Below the pieces are notes generated by a model. That model was not told where the DNA came from. It made no database searches and saw only the letters and a program-made list of their open reading frames with translations. A stretch of DNA of 8,135 bases. Source: Robiginitomaculum sp. (lineage in GTDB: Bacteria; Pseudomonadota; Alphaproteobacteria; Caulobacterales; Maricaulaceae). A program made the position numbers and the translations under genes. Of this stretch, positions 1 to 5,913 are shown in pieces (the stretch's first letter is position 1; every line of letters starts with the position of its first letter). The stretch covers positions 11,266 through 19,400 of the forward strand of contig NVVU01000056.1 in assembly GCA_002733485.1 (NCBI GenBank), given 5' to 3'.

Positions 1-35
1 TGCATGCCAAAAATATCTTTGCTTCATAAAGTGAA

Positions 36-74
36 ATTAAAACAAAAAAATGGGCACCCCAAGGGGGCGCCCAT
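36..74 (-). terminator. Rho-independent terminator of the rplM-rpsI operon
   Basis: Read on the minus strand, an 11-bp stem (arms 64-74 and 50-60, one G-U pair) closes a 3-nt loop (61-63). A run of T follows (44-50), then more T-rich sequence. It starts 25 nt past the rpsI stop codon, which is where the operon should end. This is a textbook intrinsic terminator seen directly in the sequence. The remaining bases 1-35 hold nothing I can recognise. Confidence 0.93.
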
Positions 75-99
75 AAATTGTAAGTCATTCTGTGCTGGT

Positions 100-648
100 T
101 TAACGCTTGGAGAACTGGAAGCTCTTGCGCGCTTTGGCACGACCGTATTTTTTACGTTCCACAACCCGTGAATCCCGGGTCAGGAAGCCACCTTTTTTCA
201 ATGGTGGACGCAAAGCCGGTTCATAGAAAACCAGGGCCTTGGAAATTCCGTGGCGCACCGCGCCAGCCTGACCAGAAAGGCCACCACCTTTTGCCGTGGC
301 AATGACGTCATACTGGTCTTTGCGTTCGGCACATTCAAATGGTTGCTGCAGCATCATGCGCAAAACCGGACGGGCAAAATAGGTTTCCTGGTCACGACCA
401 TTAATGGTGATCTTGCCAGAGCCTGGCTTGATCCAGACGCGAGCGACAGCATCTTTACGCTTGCCGGTGGCATAGGCACGGCCAAGGTCGTCAATTTTTG
501 GTTCTGGCAGAACAATCTCGACAATGGCTTCTTCAGTCACTTCAACAGTGTCAACACTGGCTTCGACACTGGCTTCGACACTGGCTTCGACACTGGCTTC
601 TGCCATGCCTGCTTTGAGATCTTCCAGCGAGCGGATTTCATCAGCCAT
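100..648 (-). CDS. rpsI: 30S ribosomal protein S9
   Basis: Component of the small ribosomal subunit head; the basic C-terminal tail (here ending SFQFSKR) reaches towards the P-site tRNA in known structures. The S9 core runs from about residue 56 (GRAYATGKRKDAVARVW) through GGGLSGQAGAVRHGISKAL and LTRDSRVVERKKYG to the end. The protein is 182 aa, against about 130 in E. coli, because of an acidic N-terminal extension. Such an extension is usual in Alphaproteobacteria, but here it includes four EASV units (residues 17-32). I chose the ATG at 648: AGGAG lies 8 nt upstream, and the rplM stop ends one base before it. A GTG nine bases further upstream (657) would overlap that AGGAG and the rplM stop, so it is unlikely. 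It is the second gene of the operon after rplM, with a terminator downstream. Identity is certain; only the exact start is inferred. Confidence 0.97.
   Translation of the reverse strand: MADEIRSLEDLKAGMAEASVEASVEASVEASVDTVEVTEEAIVEIVLPEPKIDDLGRAYATGKRKDAVARVWIKPGSGKITINGRDQETYFARPVLRMMLQQPFECAERKDQYDVIATAKGGGLSGQAGAVRHGISKALVFYEPALRPPLKKGGFLTRDSRVVERKKYGRAKARKSFQFSKR
553..600 (-). repeat. 12-bp in-frame tandem repeat (4 copies) in rpsI
   Basis: Four adjacent 12-bp units in codon phase on the minus strand (GAAGCCAGTGTC) each encode Glu-Ala-Ser-Val. Three copies are identical and the fourth, at 553-564, differs by one silent base (GTT for GTC). Near-identity at the DNA level suggests recent expansion by slippage or unequal recombination. 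As the unit is a multiple of three, copy changes keep rpsI in frame. Confidence 0.97.
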
Positions 649-649
649 A

Positions 650-1117
650 TCAGGCACTCCTGCTGTTTTTTGGGTTCAACGCGGCAAAGTCTATAGTTTC
701 GGGCTTTTGCGCTTCATGAGGATGCGCTTCACCGTTATAGACTTTGAGGTTGGAGAATTGTTGACGTGCCAGAGGGCTTTCATGTGGCAACATGCGTTGC
801 ACAGCTTTCTTGACGATCCGCTCGGGAAAGCGGCCATTCAGAATAGCAGAGGCCGTGCGTTCTTTGATCCCGCCCGGATATCCTGTGTGCCAAAAATATT
901 TCTTGTCATCAAGTTTGCGGCCAGTAAATACAATTTTATCAGCATTCACAATGATAACATAGTCGCCACAATCAACATGCGGCGTATAATCCGGGCGGTG
1001 CTTGCCGCGAAGTCGCGCAGCCACAAAAGATGCCAGACGGCCAACAATAGCCCCTTGCGCATCAATAATGATCCACTTCTTTACGACGTCCGCCGGCTTC
1101 GCGGAAAAGGTTTTCAT
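650..1117 (-). CDS. rplM: 50S ribosomal protein L13
   Basis: Early-assembling protein of the large ribosomal subunit that binds 23S rRNA. The 155-aa product has the whole L13 family: WIIIDAQGAIVGRLAS near residue 15, GKHRPDYTPHVDCGDYVIIVNA, the KYFWHTGYPGG segment with KERTA after it, and the MLP motif before KVYNGEAHPHEAQKP. Length fits the family (about 142 in E. coli, slightly longer in Alphaproteobacteria). The ATG at 1117 is preceded by AGGA (1125-1128) with a 7-nt spacer. It is first in the operon with rpsI, whose ATG begins one base after the rplM TGA, so the two are probably translationally coupled. A promoter and a leader hairpin lie upstream. In E. coli L13 is known to repress its own operon through the mRNA leader; whether that holds here is inference. 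Confidence 0.98.
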   Translation of the reverse strand: MKTFSAKPADVVKKWIIIDAQGAIVGRLASFVAARLRGKHRPDYTPHVDCGDYVIIVNADKIVFTGRKLDDKKYFWHTGYPGGIKERTASAILNGRFPERIVKKAVQRMLPHESPLARQQFSNLKVYNGEAHPHEAQKPETIDFAALNPKNSRSA

Positions 1118-1136
1118 GGTACAGTCCTATCATATT

Positions 1137-1167
1137 CCCGCATGAGCTCTCATTGAGCCCATGCAAG
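1137..1167 (-). promoter_or_regulatory. Leader hairpin of the rplM-rpsI mRNA
   Basis: On the minus strand, arm 1155-1164 (GCATGGGCTC) pairs with arm 1140-1149 (GAGCTCATGC) over 10 bp with one G-U pair. The 5-nt loop is at 1150-1154. Three more pairs (C-G and two U-G) can extend it to 1137-1167. It begins about 4 nt from the predicted transcript start and ends 9 nt before the AGGA of rplM. Position and strength suggest a role in mRNA stability or in L13 feedback control. The structure is visible; the role is inferred. Confidence 0.65.
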
Positions 1168-1176
1168 CGAGTGGGC

Positions 1177-1205
1177 CGTATAGCCTCAGGAGAACCAAGC
1201 GTCAA
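1177..1205 (-). promoter_or_regulatory. Sigma70-type promoter for rplM-rpsI
   Basis: Minus-strand -35 TTGACG (1200-1205) and -10 TATACG (1177-1182) are separated by exactly 17 nt. Transcription would start near 1170, giving a leader of about 53 nt. The segment just after the -10 is GC-rich (GCCCAC, 1171-1176), as in promoters under stringent (ppGpp) control. That fits a ribosomal-protein operon but is inferred. Confidence 0.82.
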
Positions 1206-1252
1206 ACCTATTTAAGCAAAATTTATGTATTAAAACCAGCGAATTACAGATG

Positions 1253-1266
1253 GGTATTATAATACC
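1253..1266. promoter_or_regulatory. Perfect 14-bp palindrome, candidate operator
   Basis: GGTATTATAATACC is a perfect inverted repeat with no spacer. It lies in the divergent region, 48 nt upstream of the rplM -35 and 25 nt upstream of the candidate efflux -35. It contains a consensus TATAAT on each strand, but neither has a recognisable -35 at 16-18 nt. It could bind a dimeric repressor or activator. No regulator gene lies in the window, so the function is unassigned. Confidence 0.4.
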
Positions 1267-1290
1267 GCATTGATTTTTCAGACCCTGACC

Positions 1291-1318
1291 TTGAATGTAC
1301 ATTAGCGCTTACTAATAT
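1291..1318 (+). promoter_or_regulatory. Candidate promoter of the RND efflux operon, with overlapping inverted repeat
   Basis: TTGAAT (1291-1296) and TAATAT (1313-1318) are spaced by 16 nt; TATAGT (1316-1321) is an alternative -10 at 19 nt. Between and across the elements is an inverted repeat, ATTAG (1301-1305) and CTAAT (1312-1316), around a 6-nt spacer that includes part of AGCGCT. A repressor there would block RNA polymerase, as TetR-family repressors do at many RND pump promoters. The promoter is plausible; the operator role is speculative. Confidence 0.45.
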
Positions 1319-1380
1319 AGTGCATAACACTGCCGAATCCGATAAGATAAGAGTCCAGCCCCTTGGTGAAAGGTTCAACC

Positions 1381-2406
1381 ATGAAACCCGTTAGAACATC
1401 ACTATTATTAATATTAGGAGCCCTTCTGGCTCTGCTGGTAACGCCCGGCACGGTAACCGCCGACCAAGATGCAAAACCGTTTCATGTCACCATTTCACAA
1501 ATTGCCGATCAAAAAGCGGTGTTTGGCACGGTTGAAAGCCTGAAAGTGACACCGGCGCGCGCGCGCTTGTCGGGCACCTTGGCCGAACTGGCCGTCAGTG
1601 AGGGCGACCGGGTAACGCAGGGGCAGGTATTGGCGGTGATCACCGATGACAAGCTGGCCTTGCGTATCCAGTCGGTAAATGCCCGCATCAAGGCCTTGTT
1701 GGCGCAAAAAGAAAATGCCGACACTGAACTTAGTCGTGCCAAAGACCTTTTCGCCCGGGGTATCATCCCCAAATCACGCTATGATGCGGCGCTGACCAAT
1801 GCGAACGTCATTTCAAACCAGCGCAAATCTGCCAGGGCAGACCGCAACGTGCTTACTCAACAGGTCCGTGAAGGCAAGGTATTGGCCCCGGCTTCGGGCC
1901 GGGTGCTCACCGTGCCGGTAGCCACCGGCGAGGTTATTTTGCCTGGCGAGCCACTGGCCACCATTGCCGCCGAAAATTATATCCTGCGCCTGGCCCTTCC
2001 TGAACGCCATGCCCGCTTTGTCCATACGGGCGACACCATACGGGTGGACGCCTCTTTGGTAGATGGGTCGGCCAGCCGCACCGGTACCATTACCAAGGTC
2101 TATCCACAAATATCGGATGGTCGGGTTTTGGCAGACGCCACCGTTGATGGCCTAGGTGATTACTTTGTAGGCGAGCGTGTGCGGGTTTGGGTTTCCACCG
2201 TCAAGCGTGATCGAATACTGGTGCCGGCCAGTTATGTCTCCACCCGTTTTGGCGTGGACTATGTGCGGGTATTGGATCATGGCGAACCACGTGATGTGGT
2301 GGTGCAACGCGGCATTCAAAGCACCATCAAGATAGATGATGATACCGTACCGGCGCTGGAAATCCTCACCGGCCTGGCCGATGGCGATGAACTGGTTGCC
2401 CCATGA
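1381..2406 (+). CDS. RND efflux periplasmic adaptor (membrane fusion protein, HlyD/AcrA-like)
   Basis: Periplasmic adaptor that joins an inner-membrane RND permease to an outer-membrane channel. From the ATG at 1381 the protein is 341 aa. I chose this start because AAGG lies 7 nt upstream; in-frame TTG (1363) and GTG (1366) upstream lack such a site. Residues 1-27 form a Sec signal peptide (basic start, Leu-rich core, VTA before Asp28). No lipobox cysteine is present, so it is not lipid-anchored. The order of parts is typical: first lipoyl half about 56-90 (SGTLAELAVSEGDRVTQGQ), a short alpha-helical hairpin about 90-165, second lipoyl half about 166-195 (VLAPASGRV), beta-barrel about 198-275, and membrane-proximal domain to the end. 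It overlaps the permease gene by ATGA, so both are made together. Substrate cannot be told. Closest alternative labels (HAE or heavy-metal type) are not separable by eye. Confidence 0.92.
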   Translation: MKPVRTSLLLILGALLALLVTPGTVTADQDAKPFHVTISQIADQKAVFGTVESLKVTPARARLSGTLAELAVSEGDRVTQGQVLAVITDDKLALRIQSVNARIKALLAQKENADTELSRAKDLFARGIIPKSRYDAALTNANVISNQRKSARADRNVLTQQVREGKVLAPASGRVLTVPVATGEVILPGEPLATIAAENYILRLALPERHARFVHTGDTIRVDASLVDGSASRTGTITKVYPQISDGRVLADATVDGLGDYFVGERVRVWVSTVKRDRILVPASYVSTRFGVDYVRVLDHGEPRDVVVQRGIQSTIKIDDDTVPALEILTGLADGDELVAP

Positions 2407-5400
2407 GCAGCAAGTACAAAAGAGGAATTTCCGGCAATTTAACGGCACAGTTTATTCGCTCGCCGCTGACCCCGCTTATCCTTTTTGCCTCGATCGTTTT
2501 GGGTCTGATTGCGCTGGCCACCATTTCGCGCGAGGAAGAGCCACAGATCAGCGTGCCGCTTGTGGATGTGCATGTGCAGGCGGCGGGCCTGAAAGCCCCC
2601 GATGCGGTCGAGCTGGTCACCAAACCGCTGGAAGCCATAATCAAGGGCATTGACGGGGTTGAACATGTCTATTCCAGTACCCAGGATAATAATGTACTGG
2701 TCACCGCGCGCTTTCTGGTTGGTACCGATGCCGATGCTGCTATTTTGCGGGTGCATGAAAAAATTCGTGCCAATATTGACCAAATCCCGGTTTCCATTCC
2801 AGAACCTCTGATTATCGGGCGCGGCATTAATGACGTGCCGATTATTGTCATCACCCTGTCGGCAAAACCCGGTGAAGAAGACAAATGGAATGATAATTCC
2901 CTTTACAAGATTGCCGACGAGCTACGCTCGCAATTGGTCAAGACGGAAAATGTCGGCCTCAGCTTTATCACCGGCGGGCGCGCCGACCAGATCCGCATCG
3001 AGCCGGACCCGGAAAAGCTGTCGCTTTATGGCATTACCCTGCAACAACTGATCGCCAAGATTGAGGGGGCCAATCGTTCGTTTATGGCCGGCAAAGCCCG
3101 TCTGAATGATCGCAGCCTGAACGTTGAGGTTGGCCAGTCTTTGCATGGCATTCCCGATATTGGACTATTGCTGGTCACCGCCCGCGATGGACGTCCGGTC
3201 TATGTCAAGGACGTTGCCAGCATTGTAGTCGGCGGACAGCTCAAAGACGAGCGAGTCTGGACGTTCGAACGCGCCAGTGACTTTTCCGCCCGTCCCGCTG
3301 TTTCCATTGCCATTGCCAAACGCAAAGGCGCCAATGCGGTGGTGGTTGCCGAACAGGTGCGCCACCGTCTGGAAAGCTTACGCGGCGATCTGGTGCCTGA
3401 AGGCGTGGTGGCCAGCGTCACCCGCGATTATGGGGAAACCGCCAATGAAAAGGCCAACGAGCTACTCTTCCATCTGGCGCTTGCTACCCTCTCCATCGTT
3501 ATTCTGGTAACCATAGTGATTGGTTGGCGCGAAGGCGTGGTGGTGTTTGTGGTGATCCCCACCACCATATTACTGACTCTTTTTGCCGCCAAAATGCTGG
3601 GTTATACCATCAACCGGGTCAGCCTGTTTGCACTCATTTTTTCGATAGGCATTTTGGTTGATGACGCCATTGTGGTGATTGAAAACATTGCCCGTCACTG
3701 GGCCATGAAAGATGGCCGAAACCGTACCGAAGCGGCCATTGAAGCGGTGGCCGAAGTAGGCAATCCCACCATTATCGCCACCCTGACCGTGGTGGCGGCA
3801 CTTCTACCCATGCTGTTTGTATCGGGCCTGATGGGGCCGTATATGGCGCCGATCCCCGCCGTTGCCTCCGCCGCCATGGTGTTTTCCTTTTTTGTAGCCA
3901 TGACCATCACCCCATGGCTGATGTGCAAAGTTGCCAGCCGCGAAAGCACCACTGAACTGGCCCATGATGTGGATGTTGGGCCACTGGGACGACTTTATCT
4001 GAAGGTAGCCCGGCCCCTCATGGGGCCAAAGCGCAGATCGGTGATTTTCCTAAGCGTCATTGGCGTGCTGACCCTGTCATCGCTAATGCTGTTTGCCACC
4101 AAATCAGTTACGGTGAAGCTGTTGCCATTTGACAATAAATCTGAATTTCAGGTGGTGGTGGACCTGCCCGAAGGCACCTCACTGGAACGCACCGAACGGG
4201 TTCTTTTTGCGGCGGCAGAGCGCCTTAAAGGCATTCCCGAGCTAACCTCTATGCAGGCCTATGCCGGCACCGCCGCGCCGTTTAACTTTAACGGTCTGGT
4301 GCGCCATTATTATCTTCGCCGCAGTCCCGAGCTGGGCGATTTACAGATCAATCTGACCCCCAAGGGAGAGCGCAAACGCGTCAGCCATGACATTGCGCTG
4401 GAGGCCCGCGAAAAATTAAAAGATCTGGACCTGCCACCGGGTTCCTCGGTCAAGGTTGTGGAGATCCCCCCCGGTCCGCCGGTGATCTCCACCTTGCTGG
4501 CCGAGGTCTATGGCCCCGATGCCGACACGCGGCGCGCCGTGGCCCGTGTGGTGGCGCAAATGTATCGTGATGTGCCCTATATCGTTGATGTGGATGACAG
4601 CATGGGAACGCGCGCGCCGCGCCTGCATGTCAGCATCGATGAAGATAATCTGGAATATTTCAAGGTGGAACAGCGTGATGTTTACGACACCATCGGCCTG
4701 CTGCTGAATGGACGCACGGTTGGTTACTCCTATCGCGGGGAAGGCCGCGATCCGGCGGAGATTACCATCCGCCTGCCCCGGCGTGACCTGACCCCGTCCG
4801 AGCGTATTTTGTCCACCCCGGTGCCATCCAACGCCATACCCGGCGAGCGCGGCATTGCCGAGCTGGGCGATATCGTTCGGATCACCGAAGAACCTGGCAG
4901 CTACCCCATTTTTCGCCATAATGGCCGCTTTGCCGAAATGGTGATGGGGGAACTGGCCGGACAGTTCGAAGCGCCGATTTATGGCATGGCCGCTGTTGGC
5001 GACAAGATCAAAGCCTATGACTGGAGCGCCATTACCGGCGGGGCGGTGCCCGATGTCAGCCTGCATGGTCAACCCGAGGACGAAAGCAAAACCACGGTGC
5101 TCTGGGATGGCGAATGGGAGGTCACCTACGTTACATTTCGCGATATGGGGGCCGCCTTCATGGTAGCTCTCATGGGCATATACTTTCTGGTGGTGGGGCA
5201 ATTTGGCTCGTTTCGCGTGCCTTTGGTGGTGCTCTCGCCAGTACCGCTGACCTTTATTGGTATCATGTTCGGCCATTGGCTGTTTGGCGCGCCGTTTTCC
5301 GCCACCTCGATGATCGGCTTTATCGCACTGGCCGGTATTATTGTGCGCAATTCTATTTTGCTGGTGGATTTTATTCGTCACCAGCATGATCCGGATCAGT

Positions 5401-5636
5401 CCTTGCGCGAAACCCTGCTAATGGCCGGGGCCATCCGGTTCAAACCGATCCTGCTAACCGCCGTGGCGGCGATGATTGGCGCGGTGGTGATCCTGTTTGA
5501 TCCGATTTTTCAGGGGCTGGCCATATCGCTGCTCTTTGGGCTTTTATCCTCAACCCTGCTGACCGTTCTGGTCATCCCCGCCATTTATGTGGTGATGAAG
5601 GATGATGGAAAGCTACTTTCAGACAAGGAAGTATAA
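2403..5636 (+). CDS. RND-family efflux permease (AcrB/MexB-like, proton-driven)
   Basis: Inner-membrane pump of 1077 aa, the usual RND size, exporting unknown substrates in exchange for protons. The RND plan is complete. TM1 lies at about 21-41, followed by SREEEPQIS. A first large periplasmic part (about 42-350) is followed by TM2-6 (about 355-505) and TM7 (about 546-566). A second periplasmic part (about 570-910) precedes TM8-12 (about 915-1065). TM4 carries GILVDDAIVVIENI; Asp420 and Asp421 match the proton-relay pair Asp407/Asp408 of AcrB. In TM10 the AcrB Lys940 position is Arg982 (VRNSILLVDFI), a substitution I recall as common in this branch. The NGxxML-type sequence of heavy-metal CzcA pumps is absent, which favours drug, lipid or organic substrates. 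The ATG overlaps the adaptor stop (ATGA) with no clear ribosome-binding site, so translation probably depends on coupling. No TolC-like gene follows. Confidence 0.95.
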   Translation: MSSKYKRGISGNLTAQFIRSPLTPLILFASIVLGLIALATISREEEPQISVPLVDVHVQAAGLKAPDAVELVTKPLEAIIKGIDGVEHVYSSTQDNNVLVTARFLVGTDADAAILRVHEKIRANIDQIPVSIPEPLIIGRGINDVPIIVITLSAKPGEEDKWNDNSLYKIADELRSQLVKTENVGLSFITGGRADQIRIEPDPEKLSLYGITLQQLIAKIEGANRSFMAGKARLNDRSLNVEVGQSLHGIPDIGLLLVTARDGRPVYVKDVASIVVGGQLKDERVWTFERASDFSARPAVSIAIAKRKGANAVVVAEQVRHRLESLRGDLVPEGVVASVTRDYGETANEKANELLFHLALATLSIVILVTIVIGWREGVVVFVVIPTTILLTLFAAKMLGYTINRVSLFALIFSIGILVDDAIVVIENIARHWAMKDGRNRTEAAIEAVAEVGNPTIIATLTVVAALLPMLFVSGLMGPYMAPIPAVASAAMVFSFFVAMTITPWLMCKVASRESTTELAHDVDVGPLGRLYLKVARPLMGPKRRSVIFLSVIGVLTLSSLMLFATKSVTVKLLPFDNKSEFQVVVDLPEGTSLERTERVLFAAAERLKGIPELTSMQAYAGTAAPFNFNGLVRHYYLRRSPELGDLQINLTPKGERKRVSHDIALEAREKLKDLDLPPGSSVKVVEIPPGPPVISTLLAEVYGPDADTRRAVARVVAQMYRDVPYIVDVDDSMGTRAPRLHVSIDEDNLEYFKVEQRDVYDTIGLLLNGRTVGYSYRGEGRDPAEITIRLPRRDLTPSERILSTPVPSNAIPGERGIAELGDIVRITEEPGSYPIFRHNGRFAEMVMGELAGQFEAPIYGMAAVGDKIKAYDWSAITGGAVPDVSLHGQPEDESKTTVLWDGEWEVTYVTFRDMGAAFMVALMGIYFLVVGQFGSFRVPLVVLSPVPLTFIGIMFGHWLFGAPFSATSMIGFIALAGIIVRNSILLVDFIRHQHDPDQSLRETLLMAGAIRFKPILLTAVAAMIGAVVILFDPIFQGLAISLLFGLLSSTLLTVLVIPAIYVVMKDDGKLLSDKEV

Positions 5637-5668
5637 ACCAAACCACTAACGGCATACATAGTGATACG

Positions 5669-5696
5669 CGTCACCCCGACGAAAGTCGGGGTCCAG
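5669..5696 (+). repeat. REP-like hairpin element, unit 1
   Basis: A 28-nt unit built as CGTC, 8-nt arm, GAAA, 8-nt arm, CCAG. Arms ACCCCGAC (5673-5680) and GTCGGGGT (5685-5692) pair perfectly around a GAAA tetraloop. No T-run follows, so it is not a standard terminator. It sits 33 nt past the permease stop and may stabilise or attenuate the operon mRNA. It resembles repeats scattered between genes in many proteobacteria, but I cannot assign a named family. Confidence 0.72.
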
Positions 5697-5726
5697 TTCT
5701 TCACGCTTAATGGGTTTGTTAAATAG

Positions 5727-5754
5727 CTGGATACCGTTTTTCAACGGTATGACG
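5727..5754 (-). repeat. REP-like hairpin element, unit 2 (inverted)
   Basis: The same 28-nt plan as unit 1 but on the opposite strand. Read on minus it is CGTC, ATACCGTT, GAAA, AACGGTAT, CCAG, with arms at 5743-5750 and 5731-5738. A 30-nt spacer separates it from unit 1. Boundaries and loop are identical to unit 1, while four of eight stem pairs differ and all remain paired. Together they form an inverted doublet of 86 bp (5669-5754). Confidence 0.72.
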
Positions 5755-5773
5755 AATATATCACATCTACAAT

Positions 5774-5785
5774 TGATAATATAAT
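5774..5785 (+). promoter_or_regulatory. Weak candidate promoter upstream of the TolB/TPR gene
   Basis: TGATAATAT (5774-5782) fits an extended -10, and a TATAAT overlaps it at 5780-5785. No good -35 lies at 16-18 nt. A start near 5790 would leave a leader of about 120 nt ending in the start-codon hairpin. The surrounding 5755-5868 stretch is strongly AT-rich, so chance matches are likely. I see no other gene or RNA in the gap after the permease. Confidence 0.25.
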
Positions 5786-5868
5786 CTGCAAATTAAACGG
5801 AAGTAGTGCGCAAAAAGAATATATTTACGCTCTCTACACAAGAATAATTTCTTATTTTTTTACTGACA

Positions 5869-5913
5869 TGCATCCAAATTCTGCACAACTTGTGTTATTG
5901 AGAATTGGATGCA
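5869..5913 (+). promoter_or_regulatory. Inverted repeat covering the start codon of the TolB/TPR gene
   Basis: Arm 5869-5882 (TGCATCCAAATTCT) pairs with arm 5901-5913 (AGAATTGGATGCA) over 13 bp with a single bulged A at about 5878. The loop region 5883-5900 has its own small symmetry, CACAA-C-TTGTG (5884-5894). In mRNA the ATG at 5909 and the only purine-rich sequence before it (GAGAA, 5900-5904) would lie almost wholly in the stem. That would hinder ribosome binding unless the stem opens. As DNA it could instead be an operator. Confidence 0.55.

Noticed and set aside
5..16. 12-mer TGCCAAAAATAT at 5-16 repeated at 888-899
   Set aside because: Only 12 nt and A-rich; one copy is inside rplM and there is no flanking similarity, so chance is sufficient.
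649..657. GTG at 657 as the start of rpsI, giving 185 aa and an overlap with rplM
   Set aside because: The GTG overlaps the AGGAG that serves the ATG at 648, leaving it no ribosome-binding site, and the shorter start gives a clean TGA-T-ATG junction.
4416..5387. Long open frame (323 codons) on the minus strand inside the permease gene
   Set aside because: It is fully antisense to a well-supported RND permease, its product is rich in His, Gly and Arg as expected of a shadow frame in GC-rich DNA, and it shows no recognisable family.
5673..5692. The GAAA hairpin as the intrinsic terminator of the efflux operon
   Set aside because: No T-run follows it; the sequence after the stem is CCAGTTCTTC. 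It fits the repeat family of its inverted partner better.
5836..5861. Stem AAGAA-TAAT-TTCTT followed by a T-run, as a terminator
   Set aside because: The stem is 5 bp and almost all A/T, too weak for an intrinsic terminator, and it lies close before a gene on the same strand.
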